This document shows, piece after piece, positions 44,914-54,804 of a DNA stretch of 64,000 nucleotides (position 1 is the first letter of the stretch; every line of letters begins with the position of its first letter). The position numbers and the translations under genes were made by a program. The notes under the pieces are model-generated. The model was not told the DNA's origin. It saw only the letters and a list, made by a program, of their open reading frames with translations, and did not search any database. The stretch is taken from contig CAJTTB010000001.1 in assembly GCA_910579175.1 (NCBI GenBank), forward strand, positions 83,554 through 147,553, in the 5' to 3' direction. The stretch comes from an uncultured Oscillospiraceae bacterium. Its GTDB lineage: Bacteria > Bacillota > Clostridia > Oscillospirales > Ruminococcaceae.

Positions 44914-46896
44914 TCATTTCTTTGATTTTGTATTGTTCTCCACCAATTTTTTTACTGACTTTTGTTTTGTCTCCAATTTTTTTTGCTCTGGTTTCTGATT
45001 TGCGATTTTTTTCGTCTCACTCTTTTTTGTCTGCAATTTCTTTTGAGGTTCCTTTTTACTTTCCAATTGTTTTTGTTCAGGTTTGGTGTGCTCTATTTGA
45101 TTTACTGGAGATTGTACTTGCTCTGGAATCAATTCAATTCCCAGTTCTTCCAGTTGTTCTTTCGCCACTACAGCTGGACATTCACTCATCAATTCACTGG
45201 CATTTTGCACCTTTGGAAACGCAACTACATCGCGTAAGCTTTCTGCTTGACAAATCATCATTACCAAACGGTCAAAGCCAATTCCTGCACCTCCATGAGG
45301 TGGAGCACCGTATTGATAAGCATCTACCAAAAATCCAAACTTCGCCTCAATTTCTTCTTTAGAAAGTCCCAATATTTCAAACATCTTTTGTTGCAATTGT
45401 GAATCTGTAATACGTATAGAACCACTGCAAAGTTCTACTCCATTCAATACCAAATCATAGGCTTGTGCACGTACTGCTCCCGGATCACTTTCCAGCTTAT
45501 CCAGACATTCCTCTAATGGCATTGTAAATGGGTGGTGCATCGCTACCCAAGTACTGCTATCCTCATCCCATTCAAAGAATGGAAACTCTGTTATCCACAG
45601 GAAATTATATCCTTCTGGAATCATATCCAATTGTTTCGCTACATTTAAACGCAATGCGCCCAACACTGGTAACGTCACTTTATTTTTATCTGCAACCAAT
45701 AAAGCCACATCCCCTTGTTCACAACCCAAAGCAGTTACGATATCATTTAAGTGTTGCTCTGATATAAATTTGCTAAAAGAGCAGGTTGGTTTTTCTTCTG
45801 CCCAGCGAACATATGCCAATCCTTTTGCGCCAATTCCACGCACATATTCTGTCAGCTTGTCAATCGCTTTACGGGTCAATGTCTTAGCCCCATTTTTTGC
45901 CACAATGGCACGCACACTACCGCCCTGTTTGATTGCATCCTCAAAGACGCCAAATCCGCAATTCTCAACCAAATTAGAGATATCCATAATTTCCATTCCA
46001 AAGCGAGTATCAGGCTTATCAGAGCCATATCGATTCATTGCTTCCTGATAGGTTAAACGAGGCAATGGCAAAGTGACTTCTTGATTTAGCACCTCTTTCA
46101 TCAAACGCTTCACATAGCCTTCTACCATCTCTAAAATATCTTCTTGATTGACAAAACTCATCTCCAAGTCGACTTGCGTAAATTCTGGCTGACGGTCTGC
46201 GCGCAAGTCCTCATCTCGAAAACAGCGAGCCAGTTGGATATATCGATCATACCCAGCAATCATCAACAGTTGTTTATAAATTTGGGGAGATTGTGGAAGC
46301 GCATAAAATTTGCCATTGTGTATTCTAGAGGGCACTAGATAGTCTCTAGCTCCTTCTGGAGTAGATTTCATCAGTGTTGGAGTTTCAATTTCTAAAAATC
46401 CATTTTCATAAAAATAGTCTCTAGTCACCTTAGCTGCCAAATGACGAACATACATATTTTTTTGCAATTCCTTGCGGCGCAAATCCAGATAGCGATATTT
46501 TAATGAGATCTCATCATTGACTTTACTCTTGTCTGTCAATGGAAATGGTGGTGTTTGCGCAACAGATAAAATGCGCAGCTCTGTCACCTGTATTTCAATC
46601 TTTCCTGTTTTGATATCAGGGTTTATAGATTCCCTTTGAATGACCATTCCCTTAGCTACCAACACATACTCACTCTTTACTAACTTCGCCTTTTCCAATA
46701 TCGTCGAATCGGTAGTTTCATCAAAAGCGAGTTGTACAATTCCACTGCGATCTCTTAAATCAATAAAAACCAAAGTGCCTTTATCGCGCTGTTTTTGTGC
46801 CCAGCCACAAACGACAACCTGTTGACCAATATGACATACATCTAAGTCATTGCAATAATGTGTTCTTTTTAATCCATTCATATTTTCAATCATCAT
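44914..46896 (-). CDS. aspS: Aspartyl-tRNA synthetase with basic C-terminal tail
   Basis: This class IIb synthetase charges tRNA-Asp. It has an N-terminal OB fold, motif 2 (FRDEDLRADRQPEFTQVD), the bacterial GAD insertion, and motif 3 (GAPPHGGAGIGFDRLVM). At 660 aa it exceeds the usual length of about 590. The extra 65-70 residues are low-complexity Lys/Gln/Glu, with repeats like KPEQKxLE. ATG at 46896 is chosen because AGAGAGG, inside the hisS end, lies 9 bases before it. It is 4 bases after hisS and under the same T-box. Confidence 0.95.
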   Translation of the reverse strand: MMIENMNGLKRTHYCNDLDVCHIGQQVVVCGWAQKQRDKGTLVFIDLRDRSGIVQLAFDETTDSTILEKAKLVKSEYVLVAKGMVIQRESINPDIKTGKIEIQVTELRILSVAQTPPFPLTDKSKVNDEISLKYRYLDLRRKELQKNMYVRHLAAKVTRDYFYENGFLEIETPTLMKSTPEGARDYLVPSRIHNGKFYALPQSPQIYKQLLMIAGYDRYIQLARCFRDEDLRADRQPEFTQVDLEMSFVNQEDILEMVEGYVKRLMKEVLNQEVTLPLPRLTYQEAMNRYGSDKPDTRFGMEIMDISNLVENCGFGVFEDAIKQGGSVRAIVAKNGAKTLTRKAIDKLTEYVRGIGAKGLAYVRWAEEKPTCSFSKFISEQHLNDIVTALGCEQGDVALLVADKNKVTLPVLGALRLNVAKQLDMIPEGYNFLWITEFPFFEWDEDSSTWVAMHHPFTMPLEECLDKLESDPGAVRAQAYDLVLNGVELCSGSIRITDSQLQQKMFEILGLSKEEIEAKFGFLVDAYQYGAPPHGGAGIGFDRLVMMICQAESLRDVVAFPKVQNASELMSECPAVVAKEQLEELGIELIPEQVQSPVNQIEHTKPEQKQLESKKEPQKKLQTKKSETKKIANQKPEQKKLETKQKSVKKLVENNTKSKK

Positions 46897-46900
46897 CTTT

Positions 46901-48256
46901 TTAATCCTCTCTCTTTGCATTTCTAAATAAATTTGCCAATTGTTCATCTCCAAATTGATGTTCTAAGGCATTGGCAACCTCATTGAGATTATAATCGTAA
47001 ATGGTACGACATAAATCCTGTTCAAATGCTATTTCATGTTGTTCACCTGTTTTCATCAATTTTAAATTGGCTTTTCCTGTTTCCAACTCAGATTCACCAA
47101 GTACCATTGACATGTTTGCCCCAATTTTATTGGCATACTTCATCTGTGCTTTAATGCTGCGATTCATCAAATCACATTCCACACGAAAACCTTCTTGACG
47201 CAATTGCTCCGCCAAAGAACAAGCCTTTATCTGTGCTTGTTCCCCTATGCTAGCCAGATATAAATCACATGGTGCCGGTTTTGGAATTTCAATTCCCTGT
47301 GCTTTTAAAATCAACAACAATCGTTCTAAGCCAATTCCAAACCCCAAACCAGGTGTTGAAGCACCACCCATCTGTTCCACCAAACCATCATAGCGACCGC
47401 CTCCACAGACAGTGGATTGTGCTCCCAAATCATTGGATACAAATTCAAATACCGTTTTCGTATAGTAATCCAAACCGCGTACAATTTTAGGATTGATCTG
47501 ATAAGAAATTCCCACTGCTTTGAGTCTTTCTTGAACACCTTCAAAATGCTGTTTACAATCTTCACAGAGATAATGTAACATCAAAGGGGCATCTTTTGCA
47601 ATCTCAGCACATTCAGGACTTTTACAGTCTAAAATACGCATGGGATTTCTCTCCAAGCGCTCCAGACAAGTACCACATAATCGTTCGCGATACCCTTCAA
47701 AATAAGCCTTTAATGCCTTTTGATACTTCGCCCGACAGGTTGGACAACCAATGGAATTGATATACAATTGAATCTCTTTTAATCCCATGCGCTCAAATAA
47801 ATGATGCGCTAAACAAATCACTTCTACATCTGCACTTGGAGAAGCACTTCCAAACATCTCCACTCCAAATTGATGAAACTCCCGATATCTTCCTGCCTGC
47901 GGACGCTCATGACGAAAACAAGAGATCAGATAACATATTTTTAAAGGAAGTGTTTCATTGAGCAAACCATTTTGAATGATGGCACGCACTGCTCCCGCTG
48001 TACCTTCTGGACGCAGCCCATATAATTCTTTTCCCTTTTCTGCCTGAACCTGATACATTTCCTTTTGTACCACATCGGTAGTATCTCCAACAGAACGTTT
48101 AAACAACGCCATATCTTCAAAAGTAGGGGTACGAATCTCTTCAAAGCCATATAGTTTTGCCGTTTCTAAAGCAATATTTTCTATAAATTGCCATTGATAA
48201 CTTTCATTTCCCAAAACATCTTGTGTACCTCTGGGAGCTTTAATCATATTTGCCAT
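46901..48256 (-). CDS. hisS: Histidyl-tRNA synthetase
   Basis: This class II synthetase charges tRNA-His. At 451 aa it has motif 1 (IKAPRGTQDVL and LYGLRPEGTAGAVRA), motif 2 (CFRHERPQAGRYREFHQFGVE), the His-A segment GLDYYTKTVFEF, and motif 3 (GGRYDGLVEQMGG...GFGIGLERL). A cysteine-rich insertion (CPTCRAKYQ and CGTCLERL) may bind zinc. ATG at 48256 has AAAGGA 8 bases upstream. The longer frame runs into the T-box terminator. Confidence 0.96.
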   Translation of the reverse strand: MANMIKAPRGTQDVLGNESYQWQFIENIALETAKLYGFEEIRTPTFEDMALFKRSVGDTTDVVQKEMYQVQAEKGKELYGLRPEGTAGAVRAIIQNGLLNETLPLKICYLISCFRHERPQAGRYREFHQFGVEMFGSASPSADVEVICLAHHLFERMGLKEIQLYINSIGCPTCRAKYQKALKAYFEGYRERLCGTCLERLERNPMRILDCKSPECAEIAKDAPLMLHYLCEDCKQHFEGVQERLKAVGISYQINPKIVRGLDYYTKTVFEFVSNDLGAQSTVCGGGRYDGLVEQMGGASTPGLGFGIGLERLLLILKAQGIEIPKPAPCDLYLASIGEQAQIKACSLAEQLRQEGFRVECDLMNRSIKAQMKYANKIGANMSMVLGESELETGKANLKLMKTGEQHEIAFEQDLCRTIYDYNLNEVANALEHQFGDEQLANLFRNAKRED

Positions 48257-48286
48257 TTTTTCAATCCTTTCTCTTTTATCAAAAAC

Positions 48287-48545
48287 AAGCAGGAACTTCG
48301 TCCATACAAGGGACGAAGCTCCTGCTTCGCGGTACCACCCTAATTTAAGCATATCTGTGCCTATCTCGAGTATTCTTTAACGCAGAATTTACGCCAAGCT
48401 CAAAAGTTGTCTTTCTCCTTGTTTTGCGCAGGTTAATTCCACCATATAACCCTCTCTTTACCGTATTGCCAAGGATACTTTTTCTTTTTCATCGCCTGTT
48501 TGATGTATTTTTTTAACCGCACTCATCGAAATACATCCGAGAGTG
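48287..48545 (-). promoter_or_regulatory. T-box leader of hisS-aspS
   Basis: The minus strand has AGAGAG elements, a specifier stretch GAGAAAGACAACTTTTGAG, the T-box AGGGTGGTACCGCG (48341-48328) and terminator AAGCAGGAaCTTCGTCC / GGACGAAGcTCCTGCTT with a T-run. GAC (48411-48409) follows GAA plus one base and precedes A, the canonical register, so aspartate is the best guess. Uncharged tRNA should stabilise the antiterminator and allow hisS-aspS expression. Confidence 0.93.
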
Positions 48546-48548
48546 CCA

Positions 48549-48950
48549 TCACTTAGGGTTTACAATATTTCTCCAATCTAAATCGCCGCGTTCCAATCCA
48601 TGAATTAAAACTTCGGCGGTCGCAATATTGGTTGCGATTGGAATATTGTGCACGTCACACAGACGAAGCAAATTATTTTCATTTACCTCATTTGCTTTTG
48701 TTGCAAGAGGATCACGAAAAAACAATACCACGTCAATTTCATTACATGCAACACGAGAAGCCACTTGCTGTGCTCCTCCCTGAACACCACTTAAAAAACG
48801 CTGAATATCCAAACCAGTCGCTTCAGAAACAAATTTCCCAGTCGTTCCAGTGGCACATAATGTATGTCTACTTAAAATACCACAGTATGCAATGCAAAAT
48901 TGTACCATCAACTCTTTCTTTGCATCATGTGCAATCAGTGCTATATTCAT
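48549..48950 (-). CDS. mgsA: Methylglyoxal synthase
   Basis: MgsA converts dihydroxyacetone phosphate to methylglyoxal, a bypass of lower glycolysis. At 133 aa it has IALIAHDAKK, the phosphate loop ATGTTG, SGVQGGAQQV and FFRDPL with catalytic Asp. AGGAGG is 8 bases before the ATG. It is the last gene of the cell-shape cluster, as in many Clostridia, 12 bp after the MinD-like gene. Confidence 0.97.
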   Translation of the reverse strand: MNIALIAHDAKKELMVQFCIAYCGILSRHTLCATGTTGKFVSEATGLDIQRFLSGVQGGAQQVASRVACNEIDVVLFFRDPLATKANEVNENNLLRLCDVHNIPIATNIATAEVLIHGLERGDLDWRNIVNPK

Positions 48951-48962
48951 TTCAAAAACCTC

Positions 48963-49703
48963 CTATAAATTTTCTACGATGAGAGGAATATAAGCCCCCT
49001 CAATCCGCTTAGATATGGCAAAGAAAACTCGTTTTATCAGGTTTTTGTCATCCACCCATGTCCCTTTGGAAAGTGCCCACTGATATTCATTGCTTTCTGG
49101 AATTACTCCCAAAAGCTGTGCACCTACTCCGTCGATTACTTCATCCAAATCTGAAATTGTAGATTTTTTCATTATTTGTTTACTTACACGATTAATTATT
49201 AACCAATAATTGGTAAAACCAGCTTTTTCTAACAAGGAAGCGAACTTTTCCCCATCTCGAATACAAATAGGGTCTGGTGTCACTACCAAAATAGCAAAAT
49301 CAGCCAAATTTTGGACCGATAAAATACTCAATCCCAAACCCGCAGGTGTATCCACTAAAATATAATCATAATGTCGTTTTAATCTTCGGATACAGTCAAT
49401 TACTTTGCCAAAATCAAAATCTGCTGATATTTGAACAGGAGCAGCAATATAATCCAATTGACCCCTGCGATCGCTAGAAACAATTGCATCTTCTACTGTA
49501 CAATTTCCGGAAACGATATCGCCTAAATCAAATACAACACGATTTTCTAGACCCAACATCAAGTCAACACAGCGCAGTCCAATATCCAACTCGAGAATCA
49601 GCACCTTTTTGTTCAGTTCCGCAAAAGCAGTCGCCAAACCTACTGCAACGGATGATTTACCCACTCCACCTTTTCCAGATGTAATTGAAATGATATGCGC
49701 CAT
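48963..49703 (-). CDS. minD: MinD-like septum-site ATPase
   Basis: This deviant-Walker ATPase has GKGGVGKSS at residues 10-18, ELDIGLRCVDLMLGLENRVVFD (MinD switch and conserved Glu-Asn-Arg) and VDTPAGLG (Walker B). At 246 aa it is shorter than usual. The C-terminus ends IPLIVENL in place of the usual basic amphipathic membrane helix. minC and minE genes are not adjacent. It may act on its own or with unlinked partners. ATG at 49703 has AAGGA upstream. Confidence 0.88.
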   Translation of the reverse strand: MAHIISITSGKGGVGKSSVAVGLATAFAELNKKVLILELDIGLRCVDLMLGLENRVVFDLGDIVSGNCTVEDAIVSSDRRGQLDYIAAPVQISADFDFGKVIDCIRRLKRHYDYILVDTPAGLGLSILSVQNLADFAILVVTPDPICIRDGEKFASLLEKAGFTNYWLIINRVSKQIMKKSTISDLDEVIDGVGAQLLGVIPESNEYQWALSKGTWVDDKNLIKRVFFAISKRIEGAYIPLIVENL

Positions 49704-49840
49704 AAAAATCATGTCCTTTTTCATATTGATAAAAGCCTGAATAAAACCTGCTAAAAACATTTTGAACCTATTCTCTTATTTTATCAATTTAGCATGAATT
49801 TGTCAAAACATTTCTAGCAGATTATTTATTTATTGTAGTA

Positions 49841-52054
49841 TTATGAAAGAATTTCATCAAAATCTTGTGGATATTGCGGATTACTTTCTACAATTCCAAG
49901 ATTCTTACACTCATCATAAGCGTCTAAAATTGCACGCAATAAACCACTTGCTCCGCTACCTGCCCCCTCAATCATACAGGAAACAGAAATACTGTCTTCT
50001 CCATTGATGGTAAAGGCAACAAAGTCATTATTTGTTCGAGAAGCACTTACCGTTTGAGGTGTACCAGTCTTGACCGCTACTTGATAAGGCAAACTCCTTA
50101 AACTACTTGCTCCGGAAATCTTCTGACCCGCCAAAATCATACCATCTTTCACAGCTTCATAAGCCTCATCAGAAATCACAAATCCTTCATTTGCAACTGA
50201 TGATTCCTTTTCGGTTAAAATATTCCCCTCATAATCCAACACTGCATCAATCAAACGCGTTTGATAGCGAACCCCTTTATTGGCAATTGTCATGGCTTCA
50301 CACGCCATACTAATTGGAGTAATTTGTGTATAGTTTTGTCCAATGGAAGCCTGTGCTACAGAACCCGGATTCCAAACCCCATCCAATTGCTCTGAAAGTT
50401 CTCGGCTTGCCACACGTCCTTTTGCAGAACCAATTTCAATTCCAGTATCCACCCCAAGTCCCATTTGGGTAGCATATTCATTGATTTTATCAATTCCCAT
50501 CCGCCTGCCTGTATCATAAAAATAGATGTTGCAAGACCAATGCAGCGCTTCTAGTATATTGGTGGAACCACTGTGGTGATCTTGTAGACAACGGGGCTGG
50601 TAAGTCTCTCCAAATTCCCGATAAGGATTGGAGCAATAAATGGTACTGTTTCTATTTTCTAATCCCTCCATAATTGCGGCGGTTCCCACAATGGGTTTAA
50701 AGGAGGAACCCGGTGCATACAGACCATATAATGCGCGGTTATACATCGGCTTTAATGGGTCTTCGCTCAAAGAAGCATAGTCATTTTTAAACTGTTCCAT
50801 ACTGTAGTTGGGATAACTCACACATGCCAATACTTCCCCACTTTTATTATCCAATACAACCACTGCGGCACCTGGAGAATCGTGCATTGTCTTTTGGTAA
50901 TTTCCATTCACCATAAAGTCAGTGACAATCTGCTGTATGCGCTTTTGAAATTCATAATCAATGGTCAATCGCACAGTATTTCCCGCAATTGCCTCTACAG
51001 TTGTTTGGGTGGAGATAATATCCCCTTGTGCATTCTGTGTGATTTTAACCTCTCCATTTTCTCCGCGCAATTCATTTTCCATCAGGGATTCCACACCGGA
51101 TTTTCCAACGATATCATTTAATTGATATCCCCTTTTTTTCAACTCTGCATATTCTTCTGCATAGATTGGTCCTACAAATCCCAACAGATGACTGGCAACG
51201 TCCTCATTTTTATATACCCTTGAAGTTTCTTGTACCACATCTACCCCGGGAAATAGATATCCATGTTCCTTGATGTTGACAATGGTATCCTCTGAGATGT
51301 TCTCCGCAAAGGTATAACGGTTATTGACAGAAAATTCTCGATTTTCCATGGTATAACGCACCACTGCAATTTCAAAAGCCTCTTGCTGGGTATAATATGG
51401 AAATTTACTTGGATTTGCCAGCACCGCTTCCATACATTGTTGCGCGGTTTGGGTCTGCTCTTTGGAAAGATTTAATGTACTCTGTAACTGTTGTTGAAAC
51501 TCTTTGATCTCCTTGGATTTTGATTCATCAAATTGATAGGTCCCGTTTTCTTCTATCACAGGATAATCATTGATTTCATAGCGTTCCATCATACGGTCTA
51601 TACAGTTTTGTTCATCCGCATATAAGCCAATGACAATCTTTTTTTTCATTTTATCAATTTGACTTTCTTTTCCAGACTGAAATAGATAATTTCCCCCATT
51701 GTAATCAATGGGCAATTCATTTACCCAAGCCACACCTGATTGTTTAAACAGACCAATCAATTGATGAATGGTCTGATTTAACTGTTTTCGGTTTACAAAA
51801 GACCAATCAAATACGACATTAAATGCCACTTCGCTGGTTGCCAAAATGCGCCCATAGCGGTCTACAATATCCCCGCGGGACGCCTGCACTTGATAGGTGC
51901 TAGTTGTCTTTGTAACTGCCTCTTCATAATGCTGTTTGCCCTCTACAATCTGAAACTGCATTAAGCGTACACTCGCTGCTGAAAAAATACCTAAAGTCAA
52001 GATTGCTAGGGTAATAATTCTAATTCTTGAAGAAGGTTTTAAATATTTGTTCAT
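49841..52054 (-). CDS. Penicillin-binding protein 2-type transpeptidase
   Basis: This 737-aa class B PBP of the rod-elongation type (MrdA) cross-links peptidoglycan outside the membrane. It has an N-terminal anchor (about 11-31), a dimerisation/pedestal domain, and a transpeptidase domain with SxxK in APGSSFKPIVG, SxN in WSCNIYFYD, and KTG in VAVKTGTPQ. It follows mreD. The 137-bp gap after it separates the MinD-like gene. Confidence 0.95.
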   Translation of the reverse strand: MNKYLKPSSRIRIITLAILTLGIFSAASVRLMQFQIVEGKQHYEEAVTKTTSTYQVQASRGDIVDRYGRILATSEVAFNVVFDWSFVNRKQLNQTIHQLIGLFKQSGVAWVNELPIDYNGGNYLFQSGKESQIDKMKKKIVIGLYADEQNCIDRMMERYEINDYPVIEENGTYQFDESKSKEIKEFQQQLQSTLNLSKEQTQTAQQCMEAVLANPSKFPYYTQQEAFEIAVVRYTMENREFSVNNRYTFAENISEDTIVNIKEHGYLFPGVDVVQETSRVYKNEDVASHLLGFVGPIYAEEYAELKKRGYQLNDIVGKSGVESLMENELRGENGEVKITQNAQGDIISTQTTVEAIAGNTVRLTIDYEFQKRIQQIVTDFMVNGNYQKTMHDSPGAAVVVLDNKSGEVLACVSYPNYSMEQFKNDYASLSEDPLKPMYNRALYGLYAPGSSFKPIVGTAAIMEGLENRNSTIYCSNPYREFGETYQPRCLQDHHSGSTNILEALHWSCNIYFYDTGRRMGIDKINEYATQMGLGVDTGIEIGSAKGRVASRELSEQLDGVWNPGSVAQASIGQNYTQITPISMACEAMTIANKGVRYQTRLIDAVLDYEGNILTEKESSVANEGFVISDEAYEAVKDGMILAGQKISGASSLRSLPYQVAVKTGTPQTVSASRTNNDFVAFTINGEDSISVSCMIEGAGSGASGLLRAILDAYDECKNLGIVESNPQYPQDFDEILS

Positions 52055-52099
52055 CTCATACTTCCTATTTTAAACAATTTACAATCTAAAACTTCTGTC

Positions 52100-52624
52100 C
52101 TACATTCTCAGCGTTTCGTTAAATTTTGCTGCAATCTTTCTGACCAAAAAATACATTGGAATGGTAATGATAACCGTATAAATCAAAGTGGGAAGCAAAT
52201 AGTTCAATAAAATCAAATGATGATTTGAATAACCCCAAATGACATAAAAGAACACATAATCCAACAATTCGATTATGAGCATGACACACAACACAAAAAA
52301 CAACCCGTTGATCAATTTATTTCTCATCAGATACATTACCAAAAGCGTGACAGAAATACAACAACACATCAAAAGAATTGCCCGAAATCCAAATAATTTA
52401 TTAGAGGAAATATCCCATAAAAGCCCTGCGGCAATTGCATATGCAGCGGCAGCTTTTTCACTTTCAAATAAGGATAAGCACACCGCAAAGGGAACCAATA
52501 AAACCGGTTTAATTCCCAATATTTGAAACAACAATGGTGTTGTTTGGAGAATATAAAGCACCAATAATATCACAGCATAGATGATCCATTTTAATTTTTG
52601 GAGCTTTGCTTGGTTGAGCTTCAA
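52100..52624 (-). CDS. mreD: Rod shape-determining protein MreD
   Basis: This 174-aa membrane protein with about five helices links MreC to the elongation complex. Its sequence identity is low, as is usual for the family. Position after mreC and before the PBP2 gene makes the call. The start is TTG at 52624, supported by AGAGGTG 6 bases upstream. That site overlaps the mreC stop (12-bp gap). Confidence 0.88.
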   Translation of the reverse strand: MKLNQAKLQKLKWIIYAVILLVLYILQTTPLLFQILGIKPVLLVPFAVCLSLFESEKAAAAYAIAAGLLWDISSNKLFGFRAILLMCCCISVTLLVMYLMRNKLINGLFFVLCVMLIIELLDYVFFYVIWGYSNHHLILLNYLLPTLIYTVIITIPMYFLVRKIAAKFNETLRM

Positions 52625-52635
52625 TCAATACACCT

Positions 52636-53535
52636 CTATTCTTCCGTTTTAGTCACATCGTCGCTCTGATCAATTCCCTTCCCATAAAAGTCCTTGATTA
52701 CCATTACATTTTGCAGTTTGAGAAAATCGGTTGCGGGTGTGATCTCTGCATAATAAGACTGTCCATAAGATTGTAGTTTCACCGCCCGAACATGTCCAAT
52801 GACAATGCCCTTTGGGAAGATTCCACTGGAACCAGAAGTCACAATCAAATCACCCATCCGAACAGGTTCCGTTAAGTATTCTAGACGACATAAGCCACTT
52901 TCCGCCAATGCAATATCTCCTACAACCAAGCCCAACTGTTCTGGAATCTGCACATCATAAGCGCCCACTCCATCTAGTTGAGGACTCAAAATCGTTCTCA
53001 CAGAAGCACTTCTAGGACCTACAGACTCCACAATGCCAACCAAGCTGCCCAACGTTTCCCCATTATTTTCTACGGTGGTAATTACTGGGTCATACTTTTT
53101 AATACCATCCATAGAACCCATATCAATTTTAAAGGTTTCATACTTATTATCAGGGTCACGAGAAATCACCATTGCACTTACAAACTGATAATCTGGATTC
53201 TTTTCTTTGATTTCTAAGTACTTTTTTAGTTCTTCATTTTCTCTGACAATATCCTCATAGTCGACTAAATTTTGCCGGTACTGATCCCGCTCTTGTCTTA
53301 GTTGTTCATTCTCTTTTAGCGTTTCGTCTATATTGATATATTTTCCAAAAAAGTTTGAAATACTATTTGAAATAAAGGCAGTTACTTTCTGCGCTGGTAC
53401 AGTGACATAACTGAGTAAATTTTCTGGAATACTTGCAATTCCATCGGTCGAAGCAGTATACAGCATAAAGCCAAACAATACTGCAATGATTGTGACCAAT
53501 ATTTTGAACCGCAAACTTTTAAAAAATTTTTCCAT
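52636..53535 (-). CDS. mreC: Rod shape-determining protein MreC
   Basis: This 299-aa protein has a short cytoplasmic start, one membrane helix (about 11-27), a coiled coil (ENEQLRQERDQYRQNLVDYE) and the MreC beta domain (GVVGDIALAESGLCRLEYLT region). It links MreB with cell-wall enzymes. ATG at 53535 is the most likely start, with a weak GGG site 6 bases before it. AGGAG is 14 bases away. The frame to 53637 has no site. Confidence 0.92.
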   Translation of the reverse strand: MEKFFKSLRFKILVTIIAVLFGFMLYTASTDGIASIPENLLSYVTVPAQKVTAFISNSISNFFGKYINIDETLKENEQLRQERDQYRQNLVDYEDIVRENEELKKYLEIKEKNPDYQFVSAMVISRDPDNKYETFKIDMGSMDGIKKYDPVITTVENNGETLGSLVGIVESVGPRSASVRTILSPQLDGVGAYDVQIPEQLGLVVGDIALAESGLCRLEYLTEPVRMGDLIVTSGSSGIFPKGIVIGHVRAVKLQSYGQSYYAEITPATDFLKLQNVMVIKDFYGKGIDQSDDVTKTEE

Positions 53536-53566
53536 ATACTGCCCATCCACTCCTATTATCAAATAT

Positions 53567-53606
53567 AAAAGAAAGGAGCTGATGCAGTCGATGCAGCCCC
53601 TTCTTT
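53567..53606 (-). promoter_or_regulatory. Hairpin between mreB and mreC
   Basis: On the minus strand AAAGAAGGGGCTG pairs with CAGCTCCTTTCTTT (one mismatch, one bulge), followed by TATATTTG. It looks like a partial terminator, which would make mreB expressed above the rest of the operon. A smaller stem CCCACCA/TGGTGGG lies at 53637-53658. Confidence 0.5.
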
Positions 53607-53709
53607 GTTGCACAGTCATATTTTTAACGACCTTCACCCACCATTTTAATCTGGTGGGATTGTGATAGTCTCATTTCAAAAATCGACAAAAATGTTTGAA
53701 AGTTGGTAA

Positions 53710-54726
53710 TTAGTATCTAGAACTGTCTTCTGCCAAAACATCTCCCAATTTTCCGAAGTTGTCCAGCACTGCACCAGTACCTTTTGCAACACAATCCAGT
53801 GGATCTGCTGCAATGTTGACTGGCATACCAGTCTCTTTGCTAATCAGAGTATCCAAACCTGCCAGCAGTGCTCCACCACCAGTTAAGGTCACCCCCTGAT
53901 CGATTACATCTGCTGCCAATTCTGGAGGTGTGCGCTCGAAGGTAATGCGAACTGCTTCCAACACTTGGGAAATGGGTTCTTCCAATGCTTCACGAATTTC
54001 ATTGGAAACAATGGTAATATTTTCAGGAAGTCCATTTAATAAATTTCTGCCCTTGACATCCATTTGAAGCTCCTGTTGAAGTGGATAAGCAGAACCAATT
54101 TGAATTTTAATATTTTCGGCAGTGCGTTCACCAATCAACAGATTATATTTTTTCTTGATATAGTTAATAATAGAAACATCAAATTCATCGCCACCAACAC
54201 GCACTGATTTTGACGTTACAATACCGCCTAAGGAGATGACAGCAACTTCTGTTGTTCCTCCTCCGATATCCACCACCATGCTACCAGTTGGCTCTTCCAC
54301 CGCCAATCCTGCACCGATTGCTGCCGCCATTGGCTCTTCAATAATACTTACTTTTTTTGCGCCTGCGCGCTCTGCGGCTTCTTTTACTGCACGTCGTTCT
54401 ACAGCAGTAACCCCAGAGGGAATACAAATTACAACCCTCGGTTTTGCAAATGTAGCTTTATTCAACGCGCGTTTGATAAACGCCTGAAGCATACTGGTGG
54501 TAATATCAAAGTCGGCAATGACACCGTCTTTTAACGGTCTGACTGCTACAATTGAACCTGGTGTTCTTCCTATCATATTTTTTGCTTCCTGTCCAACGCT
54601 TTTCACAGTATCACTTCTAGTGTCCACTGCGACAACGCTTGGCTCACGAATGATGATTCCCTTTCCCTTCATATAAACCAATGTATTTGCAGTACCTAAA
54701 TCAATACCAATATCTCTTGAGAACAT
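53710..54726 (-). CDS. mreB: Actin-like cell-shape protein MreB
   Basis: This 338-aa actin-like ATPase polymerises under the membrane and directs side-wall synthesis. Phosphate 1 loop DIGIDLGTANTLVY, connect 1, phosphate 2 VVDIGGGTTEVAVIS and adenosine loop TGGGALLAGLD are all visible. AAAGGGG precedes the ATG. It is the first gene of the cluster. Confidence 0.98.
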   Translation of the reverse strand: MFSRDIGIDLGTANTLVYMKGKGIIIREPSVVAVDTRSDTVKSVGQEAKNMIGRTPGSIVAVRPLKDGVIADFDITTSMLQAFIKRALNKATFAKPRVVICIPSGVTAVERRAVKEAAERAGAKKVSIIEEPMAAAIGAGLAVEEPTGSMVVDIGGGTTEVAVISLGGIVTSKSVRVGGDEFDVSIINYIKKKYNLLIGERTAENIKIQIGSAYPLQQELQMDVKGRNLLNGLPENITIVSNEIREALEEPISQVLEAVRITFERTPPELAADVIDQGVTLTGGGALLAGLDTLISKETGMPVNIAADPLDCVAKGTGAVLDNFGKLGDVLAEDSSRY

Positions 54727-54774
54727 GCTTTGTTTACCCCTTTCAAAATCAATCCCTAAATGATCCTAACCTTT

Positions 54775-54804
54775 TTCATAATCTAACTTCTAACATATTG
54801 TCAA
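54775..54804 (-). promoter_or_regulatory. Predicted mreB promoter
   Basis: A perfect TTGACA (54804-54799) and TATGAA (54780-54775) are 18 bases apart on the minus strand, about 50 bases before the mreB start. Confidence 0.5.
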
